Assembly (NCBI RefSeq): GCF_001673365.1
Contig: NZ_LZLS01000220.1
Coordinates: 29,258-93,257, forward strand
DNA: 64,000 nt
DNA from: Mycobacterium asiaticum
Lineage (GTDB): Bacteria; Actinomycetota; Actinomycetes; Mycobacteriales; Mycobacteriaceae
Direction: 5' to 3'
Shown: in pieces, positions 27,683 through 37,934 of the stretch
Numbering within the stretch: the first letter of the stretch is position 1
Layout of the letters: every line of letters begins with the position of its first letter
The notes under the pieces: model-generated
The model's input: only the letters and a program-made list of their open reading frames with translations
Database searches by the model: none
Told to the model about the DNA's origin: nothing
Translations under genes and position numbers: made by a program

Positions 27683-28207
27683 GTGCGGATGATCGATCGA
27701 TTCTGCGTCGCGGTAGCTGCAGGCGCAGGGTTGTGTGGAGCTGCGCTTGCTTTGAGCCCGGGTGCGGTGGCCACTCCGTTTGCGACTGGCGGTGCTGCCT
27801 GCATGGAGCAGCAGGCCGGCTTCGGTGCCGCGCCGTTGGGCGCGGCCCCGGTCGTTCTGCCCGGACCGATTCCTGTTGCGCCGGTCGTACCTGTCGTGCC
27901 ACCGGTGCCTCTCGTGCCACCGGCTCCGGCCGTGGTTCCACCGGTCCCACCCGCGGTGCCGGTGGTGCCGATCGCGGGCGCGGGCGCCGGTGCCGGTGTC
28001 GCAGATGGCGCGCCGCCTGCCGCGCCGATAACGATGAACTCGGGCACCGGCAAGGGCGCACCGGTAGCGCCGCCGCCCACCAAGGCGGCCGATCCCGTCG
28101 TGCTGCCTGGCCCAGCGGTTCCCGCGCAACCCCAGGCCCCCATTCCCGCGGTTCTGGCCGGGTCGACGACGGCTCTGCCTGCGTGTGCGGTCGCCGGAGT
28201 CAACTAG
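27683..28207 (+). CDS. Secreted proline/alanine/valine-rich protein
   Basis: 174-aa predicted exported protein not recognised as a named family. A Sec-type signal (MIDRFCVAVAAGAGLCGAAL, cleavage probably near ATP or AAC at about 30-40) precedes a mature part rich in V-P and P-P units at about 60-100 (PVAPVVPVVPPVPLVPP). A Gly/Ala-rich stretch and a short tail ending PACAVAGVN follow. Two cysteines frame the mature chain. GTG 27683 has GGAG at 27672-27675; ATG 27689 is the alternative. There is no counterpart at this place in M. tuberculosis. A cell-wall-spanning or surface role is plausible because of the adjacent convergent L,D-transpeptidase. Confidence 0.7.
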   Translation: MRMIDRFCVAVAAGAGLCGAALALSPGAVATPFATGGAACMEQQAGFGAAPLGAAPVVLPGPIPVAPVVPVVPPVPLVPPAPAVVPPVPPAVPVVPIAGAGAGAGVADGAPPAAPITMNSGTGKGAPVAPPPTKAADPVVLPGPAVPAQPQAPIPAVLAGSTTALPACAVAGVN

Positions 28208-28233
28208 GAGGCGCTTCGCGAGCTCTCCGTCAA

Positions 28234-29124
28234 TTAACTGGGCGGCCGTTCGGTGTTGAGGGTCGACGGTTGTTGGTCGGCCTCCTTGTCGTCGTTCACG
28301 GCGGGAACGCCTTCCCGGACGATCACCGGGTCGCCCACGTGCACCGTGTCGAAGTACCACTCGGCGTCGGTGGGTGTGAGGCTGATGCAGCCGTGACTGA
28401 CATTCTCAGCACCCATGGCCGCCACCGCCCACGGCGCCGAGTGCACGTAGAGGCCACGGTTGGTGATGCGAACGGCATAGTCGACTTTGAGTAGGTAGCC
28501 GTCGGAATCGTTGACGGGAATGCCGACGCTGCTCGAATCCATGGTTACCGAACGGTCTTTGGCGAGCACGCTGTAGGTGCCCACCGGCGTCTCGTACTCC
28601 GGTCTGCCCATTGTGGCCGGCAATACGCCCGGTTCGCCGAAGTGCGGGCGGTGGTGGGGCGCTGGGAGAGGAGGTGTCTCGGCCTCGACGCCGTCGATGC
28701 TGACAGTGAACGTGTGATTGACCGTATCGGCGATGCCGACCACGGCCGGACCTGTCTTGAAGTCCGTGCGCAGACCGCCCACCGACAGCGCAATCGTGGT
28801 GTGGGCTGGCCAGAAGCGGTCGGGAACCCAGTGCACAACCGTGTCGTCCTGCCATTCGAATCGCCCCGTCATGGCCGGCACGGATTTCACTTCGATGGCG
28901 CGCTCGAGCGCCCCACGGTCCCGCGGGGACGTGACGGGATGGCGGAAAGTCACCACCACCGGGTGTGCCACACCCACCACCGCATCTCGCACCGGGAGCA
29001 CCGATGCGATGTCGAAGTACCCATCCGAGGTAGTGGACGCCGTCAGCATGACGCCAGCCTGCCCCGCGACCACCGTGGCGGCGATCGTGACAACCACAAG
29101 CAGAGAACGTATTGCCGCCCGCAT
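28234..29124 (-). CDS. L,D-transpeptidase of the LdtMt1 type
   Basis: 296-aa exported YkuD-domain enzyme that forms 3-3 cross-links in peptidoglycan and is classically inhibited by carbapenems. It has an N-terminal hydrophobic signal/anchor (about 5-28) and an Ig-like domain (VVGVAHPVVVTFRHPV). The YkuD domain holds HSAPW with His228 and SHGC with His244 and the catalytic Cys246. Sequence resembles LdtMt1 (Rv0116c) more than LdtMt2, but with a 30-residue charged C-terminal tail. ATG 29124 is chosen because it starts directly before the signal; the frame extends to 29217. It lies convergent to the proline-rich gene. M. tuberculosis has no Ldt between Rv3243c and Rv3242c. Confidence 0.88.
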   Translation of the reverse strand: MRAAIRSLLVVVTIAATVVAGQAGVMLTASTTSDGYFDIASVLPVRDAVVGVAHPVVVTFRHPVTSPRDRGALERAIEVKSVPAMTGRFEWQDDTVVHWVPDRFWPAHTTIALSVGGLRTDFKTGPAVVGIADTVNHTFTVSIDGVEAETPPLPAPHHRPHFGEPGVLPATMGRPEYETPVGTYSVLAKDRSVTMDSSSVGIPVNDSDGYLLKVDYAVRITNRGLYVHSAPWAVAAMGAENVSHGCISLTPTDAEWYFDTVHVGDPVIVREGVPAVNDDKEADQQPSTLNTERPPS

Positions 29125-29287
29125 GGCACCTCGGGTAATTAGTCGGATGGGTAATAACCTGTCGCTGACCGATGGTAGGGCCGCTACCAGGGCGAATCCT
29201 GAAGTGCGCGTGCACATATCGGTCAGTGTTTGGTTACAACTCGGTCTCTGCTAAGCGGATGTCACCCCCGGCGAGCACACTCACACC

Positions 29288-29920
29288 GTGCTCGATCTAG
29301 TCCTTCCGCTGCAGTGCGGCGGTTGCGGGGCTTCGGCAACACGGTGGTGTCCGGCGTGCAAGACCGAACTTTCCGTCCGCGCCGGCGAGCCCCTGGTGGT
29401 GAGCCCCCGCGTCGACCCAGGGGTCCCGGTGTTCGCCCTAGGCCGCTACACCGGCGCCCGCCGTCAGGCGATCCTCGCCTGCAAGGAACGTGGCCGTCGC
29501 GACCTCGTCGCACCGCTGGCACACGCTCTGGCTGCCGGAGTGGATCGACTGCTGTCCTGGGGCATGGTGGACACGCCGCTGACCGTGGTGCCCGCACCGA
29601 CGCGCCGTGCCGCGGCACGCCGGCGCGGCGGCGATCCCGTCACCCGCATCGCATCGACGGCCGTCGCGGGCCATCCCGACATCGAGGTCACCGCCGCGCT
29701 GCGCATGCGTGCCATGGCCCGCGACTCGGTGGGACTGGACATTTCGGCCCGCGAGCGCAACATCGCCGGGCGGGTGCGGTTGCGGGGTCGGCCGCCGCGC
29801 ACCGAAGTGCTGATCGTCGATGACATCGTCACCACCGGAGCGACGGCGCGCGAATCGGTTCGGGTGTTGCGGGCCGCCGATGTGTCGGTGGTCGCCGTGC
29901 TGGTGATCGCCGCCGCGTGA
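29288..29920 (+). CDS. ComF-family phosphoribosyltransferase (Rv3242c homologue)
   Basis: 210 aa. N-terminal zinc-finger-like cysteines (LQCGGCGA and RWCPAC within the first 25 residues) are followed by a type I PRTase fold with the PRPP loop VLIVDDIVTTGAT near 176-188. ComF proteins are linked to DNA uptake in competent bacteria, but in mycobacteria the substrate and role are unknown. GTG 29288 is the first start after the spacer. It is the upstream neighbour of hpf, across 330 bp. Confidence 0.85.
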   Translation: MLDLVLPLQCGGCGASATRWCPACKTELSVRAGEPLVVSPRVDPGVPVFALGRYTGARRQAILACKERGRRDLVAPLAHALAAGVDRLLSWGMVDTPLTVVPAPTRRAAARRRGGDPVTRIASTAVAGHPDIEVTAALRMRAMARDSVGLDISARERNIAGRVRLRGRPPRTEVLIVDDIVTTGATARESVRVLRAADVSVVAVLVIAAA

Positions 29921-30250
29921 TTGGAATCCCCTAGCACAACTGGAAATCGGCTTCGAACACTATTGGCTATGCAGTCGGCAAGAGAACGTGAAGAACTCAC
30001 AACAGGTCTGCGAATTGGGTGGCAAGGTGAGGCGAACACGGGCTAACGTCGACAGCAGACTCTCGACTTACGGTCCCGAAATGCCAGGTTGAGCAGCACC
30101 CGCAGTAGGAGGTGAAAATTCGACTTCTTGCTCCGGCGGGCAGCCTGCGGCGGTCATTTCTCTCAGACCGCTCTACCCCTCGTCGGCGCGTACTTGAATG
30201 CCGGGCACGCAGAGTGCGTGTGACGTGAAAAGAGAAACGAGTTGTCACGA
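29921..30250. other. Long leader region upstream of hpf
   Basis: 330 bp without an established gene. A full-strength AGGAGGTGA anti-16S match lies at 30107-30115, but the only start nearby is a GTG that overlaps it. From there a 38-codon frame (30112-30228, MKIRLLAPAGSLRR..., Arg-rich) runs to just before hpf. It could be a leader peptide, a ribosome standby site, or chance. No terminator-like dyad or CRISPR was seen. Confidence 0.45.
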
Positions 30251-30973
30251 ATGTCAAGGCTTAGCGCGGATTCCGAGCAGGTCCTTCAGGAAGCTCCACC
30301 TGTGACCCAAGATCAGTCCGAAACGATGGCCAACGCCGAAATCGTGTTCAAGGGCCGCAACGTCGAAATCCCCGACCACTATCGCGTCTACGTTTCGCAG
30401 AAACTCGCCCGTCTCGAACGGTTCGACCGAACTATCTACCTGTTCGACGTCGAACTCGACCATGAACGCAACCGGCGTCAACGCAAAGCCTGTCAGCGTG
30501 TAGAGATCACCGCTCGCGGTCGCGGGCCGGTAGTCCGCGGCGAGGCGTGCGCCGACAGTTTCTACGCCGCGCTGGAAGCCGCCGTCGGCAAGCTGGAGAA
30601 CCGGCTGCGCCGTGGCAAGGACCGCCGCAAGGTGCACTACGGCGACAAGACGCCGGTATCACTGGCCGAGGCCACCGCCGTCTTGCCTGCCGACGATGGA
30701 CTCGGCGACGGTTACAAGGATGGTTTTAAAGACGCCTTCAAGGACGAACCAGCCGAGCCGCACGACCACTACGGCGACGTGGTCGACCACCAGCCCGGGC
30801 GGGTCGTTCGCGTCAAGGAGCACCCGGCCAAGCCGATGTCCGTCGACGACGCGCTCTACGAGATGGAACTCGTCGGGCACGATTTCTTCATGTTCCTCGA
30901 CAAGGAAAGCGAACGGCCGTCGGTGGTTTACCGCCGGCACGCCTACGACTATGGCTTGATCCGATTGGCCTGA
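30251..30973 (+). CDS. hpf: Long-form ribosome hibernation promoting factor (HPF/MPY)
   Basis: Binds the 30S decoding centre and silences 70S ribosomes in stationary or zinc-starved cells. The 240-aa protein has the N-terminal HPF/RaiA fold (about 32-130; EIVFKGRNVEIPDHYRVYV and LRRGKDRRKVHYG) and a C-terminal dimerisation domain (VKEHPAKPMSVDDALYEMEL to the end). An acidic/aromatic linker contains three DG/DA-F/Y-K units. ATG 30251 is the first ATG; a TTG at 30242 and an internal ATG (MANAEIVF) are alternatives. It lies 80 bp upstream of secA1. Confidence 0.93.
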   Translation: MSRLSADSEQVLQEAPPVTQDQSETMANAEIVFKGRNVEIPDHYRVYVSQKLARLERFDRTIYLFDVELDHERNRRQRKACQRVEITARGRGPVVRGEACADSFYAALEAAVGKLENRLRRGKDRRKVHYGDKTPVSLAEATAVLPADDGLGDGYKDGFKDAFKDEPAEPHDHYGDVVDHQPGRVVRVKEHPAKPMSVDDALYEMELVGHDFFMFLDKESERPSVVYRRHAYDYGLIRLA

Positions 30974-31053
30974 TGAGATTGGCCTGATCGCCCCTTCACC
31001 TAGGATGGTGGTCGCTTAAGAGGAACGACTCCTACCCAACAGGGGACAAAGCT

Positions 31054-33912
<2,859 letters not shown>

Positions 33913-33930
33913 CCCAGCGCCTCCCCGCGC

Positions 33931-33956
33931 CGAACGTGAAGCTAGTTTCACGCTCG
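33931..33956 (+). terminator. Hairpin after secA1, candidate terminator
   Basis: Arms CGAACGTGAA and TTCACGCTCG pair over 10 positions with one mismatch around a 6-nt loop, 19 bp after the secA1 stop. There is no U-run, which is common for mycobacterial candidate terminators. Read on the other strand it begins CGAGCGTGAA, related to the CGAGCGT units after sahH. Confidence 0.5.
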
Positions 33957-34029
33957 ACGAAGCGGCCAGACCCAAAATGAGGCAGTCGCCCCATGCGGGG
34001 GCATATCGGCCGAGCGCACGCTGGCACCC

Positions 34030-34776
34030 ATGACAACGACACCCACCCCTTACGACGCCGCGACGGAGATCCTGCAGAATCCGACCCTGCCCGCGGGGGA
34101 CGACGAACGCTTCGTCGGTTTCGGCGTGATGGGCTTACCCTTCGCCAGCGGCCACTACCTGGCGCTGCGGAACTTCCCGAAAGCCACCTTCGCGCCCGCA
34201 TACAAGTCGGTGTGGCACCGCGGACCCGACGGCATCTGGACCTTCTACGCGACGACGCCGGGTGCCCAGAGCTGCGCCCGTTACTTCAGTTCGGCAACGC
34301 CGCAGGACGCGGTCCAGTGCGACATCACCGTCGAGTGGATCACCCCTTGGTCGCTCTACATAGGCATCGCTGGACTGCTCGAGTGGCAGCTCGACCTCCG
34401 TTCGACGATGTCGACCCGGCTGATGAGCGCCGTCGGTGGGCGGCTGCCGGCCGGAACGTGGACCAATCGGGCCGCGCTGGGTGCGTTGAGTCGCGCGGCC
34501 GGGTTGACGCTCGGTGCCGGACAGGTCCGGCTTGCCGGCACCGCGCCCAACGGCCAGCGGTTCATGATCGCCCCGCGCCAGCTGTGGGCGGTGTCGCAGT
34601 CGCGCGCGGTTTTGGCCGGCGTGGACCTCGGACCAGTGGGTCCGCTGCCCAATCAAGCTCGGCTGGCCAGCTTCCGGGCGCCGCAGCGGGGACTGTTCGT
34701 GGTCGGCTCGGGGCACTTCGAGAACTTCGACGCCGACCGGCACCGGGCCGTGCAGCGCACTATCTCGATTGACTGA
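34030..34776 (+). CDS. Hypothetical protein, unknown family
   Basis: 248 aa, not recognised. It is mainly beta-like and tryptophan-rich (SVWHRGPDGIWTFYATTPG near 60-78, VEWITPWSLYIG near 103-114) with a hydrophobic but not clearly membrane-spanning centre. ATG 34030 sits after a spacer of 117 bp from secA1. It ends 2 bp before the earliest start of the HD/LuxR gene, so the two are probably co-transcribed. Together they occupy the place where M. tuberculosis has the large transporter Rv3239c. Confidence 0.65.
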   Translation: MTTTPTPYDAATEILQNPTLPAGDDERFVGFGVMGLPFASGHYLALRNFPKATFAPAYKSVWHRGPDGIWTFYATTPGAQSCARYFSSATPQDAVQCDITVEWITPWSLYIGIAGLLEWQLDLRSTMSTRLMSAVGGRLPAGTWTNRAALGALSRAAGLTLGAGQVRLAGTAPNGQRFMIAPRQLWAVSQSRAVLAGVDLGPVGPLPNQARLASFRAPQRGLFVVGSGHFENFDADRHRAVQRTISID

Positions 34777-34778
34777 TT

Positions 34779-36371
34779 GTGGTCGCGATAAGGGCCACAA
34801 TGGGGGCCATGGTGCCTGCCGCCGAGCCGTCGGCGCCGCCGACCCGTGCCGAGTTGTTGGCGGCACTGTCGGTGGCGATCGACCTCGGCCTGGGTCAGCC
34901 GGCTGAACACATGCTGCGCGCGGCGCTGATCGCCACCCGGCTCGCCGATCGGCTCGACTTGAGCAAGCAGCAACGCGACAGCGCGTACTACAGCACGCTG
35001 ATCATGTGGATTGGGTGTCACGCCGATTCGCACGAATATGCGCAGTGGTTCGGCGATGACATCGGTGTGCGCCACGACGCGTATTTGGTCGACTGGTCCG
35101 GGCTGCCGTATCTGCGGTTTTTGGTGAGCAACATCGGTCGCGGTCAGCCGTTGCTGCAGCGGGTCGCCATGATGGCCACGCTGTTGGTCAACGCCCGCGG
35201 CCAGGTATCCCGAATGATCCACTCGCACTGCGCATCTGCGGCATTGCTGGCCGACCGGCTGGGTCTGGGCGGCGACGTGCGACAGGCGCTCACGTGCGCC
35301 TTCGAGCGCTACGACGGGGGCGGACTGCCGACCGGTGCCCGCGGCGATGCAATCCCGATTCAGATGCGGGTCGCGCAGGTCGCGGAAATGGCCGAGGTGC
35401 ACCACCGTACCTACGGCGTCGACGGCGCAGTGGCGATGGTTCGTGCCCGGCGCGGCGGCCAGTTCGACCCGCAGGTGGCTGATGCGTTTTTGAGCCATGC
35501 CGAGGAGGTCCTGGCCGGTCCGCGCACCGGCGACGTATGGGCGGCGGCGTTACGGGCGGCGCCGGACCGCCACGAGCATCTCGACGACCAATCGCTGGAT
35601 GCGCTGCTGGTTGCGCTAGGTGACTTCGTCGACCTGAAATGCCCTTTCACACTTGGTCATTCACGTGCCGTGGCTCGTCTGGCCCGCGATGCCGCCGTTA
35701 CTGTCGGGCTCGATGACGACGCGGTGGCGTTGACCAGACGGGCCGGCCATGTGCACGATCTTGGCCGAATCGGCGTATCGAACCAACTTTGGTCGCGGCC
35801 TGGCTCGTTGACCGCGGCGGAATTCGAGCGGGTCCGGCTGCACCCGTACTTCACCGTCCGAATCCTCAACCAGGTGCCGGGACTTCGTCAGCTGGCCGAG
35901 GTGGCCGGCAATCATCATGAATGCCTCAACGGCACGGGATACCCGCGCGGGCTCGCCGCAAGTGGTCTCGGCCTGCCGGATCGAATCCTGGCGGCTGCCG
36001 TCAGCTACCAATCCGCTTGTGAGCCAAGGCCTTACCGCAAGGAGATGACCGCGGGGGCGGCCCAGCGGCGGCTCCAGAGTCGGGTGCAAGCCGGGGAATT
36101 GGATGCCGCAGCGGTTGAGGCGGTGCTGCACGCTGCCGGACATCGCGCCCAACGGCCCAACGCCCGCCCGGACGGACTCACCCCGCGTGAGGTCGAAGTG
36201 CTCTGCCTGGTCGCCCGCGGCGCCTCCAACAAAGAGATCGCGACGACGCTGGTGATCAGTGAGAAGACCGCCCGGAATCACGTCGAGCGCACCTACGCCA
36301 AGATCGGAGTGTCGAACCGTATCGGCGCCAGCATGTATGCGCTGCGCCACGGCTTGGTCAACGCGTGCTGA
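34779..36371 (+). CDS. Tandem-HD (HD-GYP-like) / LuxR HTH fusion regulator
   Basis: Up to 530 aa. The N-terminal half is a degenerate HD-type domain (TLIMWIGCHADSHE, then FERYDGGGLPTG). A second, better kept HD-GYP-like domain follows at about 300-430, with GHVHDLGRIGVSN and NHHECLNGTGYPRG. A LuxR/NarL helix-turn-helix ends the protein (LTPREVEVLCLVARGASNKEIA and KTARNHVERTYAKIG, about 463-525). The GYP-like loop reads GTGYP. HD-GYP domains usually cleave cyclic di-GMP; whether these do, or act as sensors, is unknown. GTG 34779 is the earliest start; ATG 34800 and ATG 34809 are alternatives. Confidence 0.82.
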   Translation: MVAIRATMGAMVPAAEPSAPPTRAELLAALSVAIDLGLGQPAEHMLRAALIATRLADRLDLSKQQRDSAYYSTLIMWIGCHADSHEYAQWFGDDIGVRHDAYLVDWSGLPYLRFLVSNIGRGQPLLQRVAMMATLLVNARGQVSRMIHSHCASAALLADRLGLGGDVRQALTCAFERYDGGGLPTGARGDAIPIQMRVAQVAEMAEVHHRTYGVDGAVAMVRARRGGQFDPQVADAFLSHAEEVLAGPRTGDVWAAALRAAPDRHEHLDDQSLDALLVALGDFVDLKCPFTLGHSRAVARLARDAAVTVGLDDDAVALTRRAGHVHDLGRIGVSNQLWSRPGSLTAAEFERVRLHPYFTVRILNQVPGLRQLAEVAGNHHECLNGTGYPRGLAASGLGLPDRILAAAVSYQSACEPRPYRKEMTAGAAQRRLQSRVQAGELDAAAVEAVLHAAGHRAQRPNARPDGLTPREVEVLCLVARGASNKEIATTLVISEKTARNHVERTYAKIGVSNRIGASMYALRHGLVNAC

Positions 36372-36445
36372 TTCGAGGCTCATACGCAAATAGATGGGGC
36401 AGAAGCCTCATGTCCGGACACCCCTATCGCGCGCACACTCAGCTC

Positions 36446-37213
36446 ATGAAACGTTATCTGACAATCGGTTACGGCGCGGCCAGCTACCTGGTGTTCCTGG
36501 TCGCCTTCTTGTATGCCATCTTCTTCGTCGGCGCAATCCTGGTGCCGCGCAATGTCGATCACGGGATCACTGCACCATTGTGGCAGGCGCTCGTCGTCAA
36601 TACGGTGCTGCTCGCGCTGTTCGGCGTACAGCACAGCGTGATGGCGCGGCCGGGCTTCAAACGTTGGTGGACGCGGTTCGTGCCGCCCTCTATCGAGCGC
36701 AGCACTTACGTGTTGTTGGCCAGTGCCGTTCTGCTGCTGCTGTATTGGCAGTGGCGGACGATGTCGGGCGTCATCTGGGAGGTCGGGCAACCGGCAGCCA
36801 GATGGGGCTTGTGGGCGTTGTTCTGGCTGGGTTGGCTGATGGTGCTGGCGTCGACGTTCATGATCAACCATTTCGATCTGTTCGGGCTGCGGCAGGTGTA
36901 TCTGGCTTGGCGCGGAAAGCCTTACACCGAACTGACTTTCCGCACTCATCTGCTTTACCGGCTGGTTCGGCACCCGATCATGCTCGGCTTTCTCATCGCG
37001 TTCTGGGCGACACCTACGATGACCGCCGGACACCTGCTGTTTGCGATCGGCACCACGGGTTACATCCTGCTGGCCCTGCAATTGGAGGAGCGCGACCTGG
37101 TCGCAGCGCTGGGCGATGAGTACCGCGACTACCGTCGCCGCGTGCCGATGTTCGTTCCCCGGTTGCGACAGGCCGATCCGGGGTCGAGCGCATACCGTCC
37201 GCGGTCCGTCTAG
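36446..37213 (+). CDS. mddA: MddA-type methanethiol S-methyltransferase (Rv3238c homologue)
   Basis: 255-aa polytopic membrane protein of the MddA/isoprenylcysteine-methyltransferase-like group, which methylates methanethiol to dimethyl sulfide using SAM. It has about five to six hydrophobic helices. Landmarks are VQHSVMARPGFK near 70-81, the catalytic-region RLVRHPIMLGF near 172-182, and the terminal QLEERDLV ... YRDYRRRVP. ATG 36446 (MKRYLTIGYGAASYL) puts the first helix at the N-terminus; the ATG at 36410 would add 12 polar residues. The orthologue in M. tuberculosis is Rv3238c. Substrate inferred from family. Confidence 0.8.
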   Translation: MKRYLTIGYGAASYLVFLVAFLYAIFFVGAILVPRNVDHGITAPLWQALVVNTVLLALFGVQHSVMARPGFKRWWTRFVPPSIERSTYVLLASAVLLLLYWQWRTMSGVIWEVGQPAARWGLWALFWLGWLMVLASTFMINHFDLFGLRQVYLAWRGKPYTELTFRTHLLYRLVRHPIMLGFLIAFWATPTMTAGHLLFAIGTTGYILLALQLEERDLVAALGDEYRDYRRRVPMFVPRLRQADPGSSAYRPRSV

Positions 37214-37226
37214 CCGGTCAACCCGC

Positions 37227-37274
37227 CTAGTCAGCCCTCTAGTCAGCCCTCTAGTCAGCCCTCTAGTCAGCCCT
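37227..37274 (+). repeat. 12-bp tandem repeat, four perfect copies
   Basis: CTAGTCAGCCCT is repeated four times without error (37227-37238, 37239-37250, 37251-37262, 37263-37274). A degraded fifth unit (TCTAGTCAACC) follows, inside which lies the stop codon of the convergent Rv3235-family gene. It fills the 66-bp gap between mddA and that gene. Perfect identity and short period mark it as a likely copy-number-variable (VNTR) locus. No structure or coding role is apparent. Confidence 0.95.
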
Positions 37275-37279
37275 TCTAG

Positions 37280-37816
37280 TCAACCTATGTGCAGGGCGAC
37301 CACCAACCACCGTCCGGAGTCGTATTCCACCCGGCAGGCAATCGCGTGGACCCGCTCCCCGCGGCTGTACGTGCCAAACACCTCGGCGGCATCGCCACCT
37401 GCGGGCTGAGCCCGCATCCTGCGCAGGACCGCGACACCGGATCGTTGGGCGACCGCCCGACTGACCGCGAGCACGGACTCGACCAGACCGGGTGCCAGCA
37501 CAGAGCCCAGTTGGACTGCCGGACGGCGGCGGTCGATCACTTCCAGCACGCGGCGCAGCGCGACGTCGGCGAACACGACGGCTTGGCGCAGTTGAGGCGG
37601 GAGGGGACTGGGTACTGCGACGGCGGTGGTATCTGCCGGGCCGGGCCGGGGGACCCGGGGCGCCTGCGGAAGTGCCTGGCGGGCGGGCAGACACCGCGCG
37701 ATATTGCGGGTCGGCGGTTCGTAGTCGATCACCGGCGTTACGGCGGTGTCGGAAACGGGCACCCGTGGAGAGTGGCAGACGATCGCTGGTCTGCGGTATT
37801 CAGTCGCGGCGTTCAT
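37280..37816 (-). CDS. Rv3235 family protein
   Basis: 178-aa Pro/Arg/Ala-rich protein at the position and orientation of Rv3235. The N-terminal half is low-complexity and probably disordered. The C-terminal 90 residues (about 75-178) form the conserved domain, with VVFADVALRRVLEVIDRRRPAVQL and a VEYDSGRWLVVALHIG end. There are no catalytic motifs. Members of this family often neighbour secA and hpf in actinobacteria. Function unknown. Confidence 0.78.
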   Translation of the reverse strand: MNAATEYRRPAIVCHSPRVPVSDTAVTPVIDYEPPTRNIARCLPARQALPQAPRVPRPGPADTTAVAVPSPLPPQLRQAVVFADVALRRVLEVIDRRRPAVQLGSVLAPGLVESVLAVSRAVAQRSGVAVLRRMRAQPAGGDAAEVFGTYSRGERVHAIACRVEYDSGRWLVVALHIG

Positions 37817-37934
37817 CCACAGCCCCAGTCGGCGTGAACCCGAACCGTCGCGGACCCGCGAATGCGGTTACGGTGGGCGGCAGCATGGCCCGAAAACGAA
37901 GTGAGGACGACTTGACGAGAAGGACAAGGCCTCG

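Noticed and set aside
37227..37285. CRISPR-like array
   Set aside because: The units are only 12 bp and directly tandem, with no unique spacers and no cas genes.
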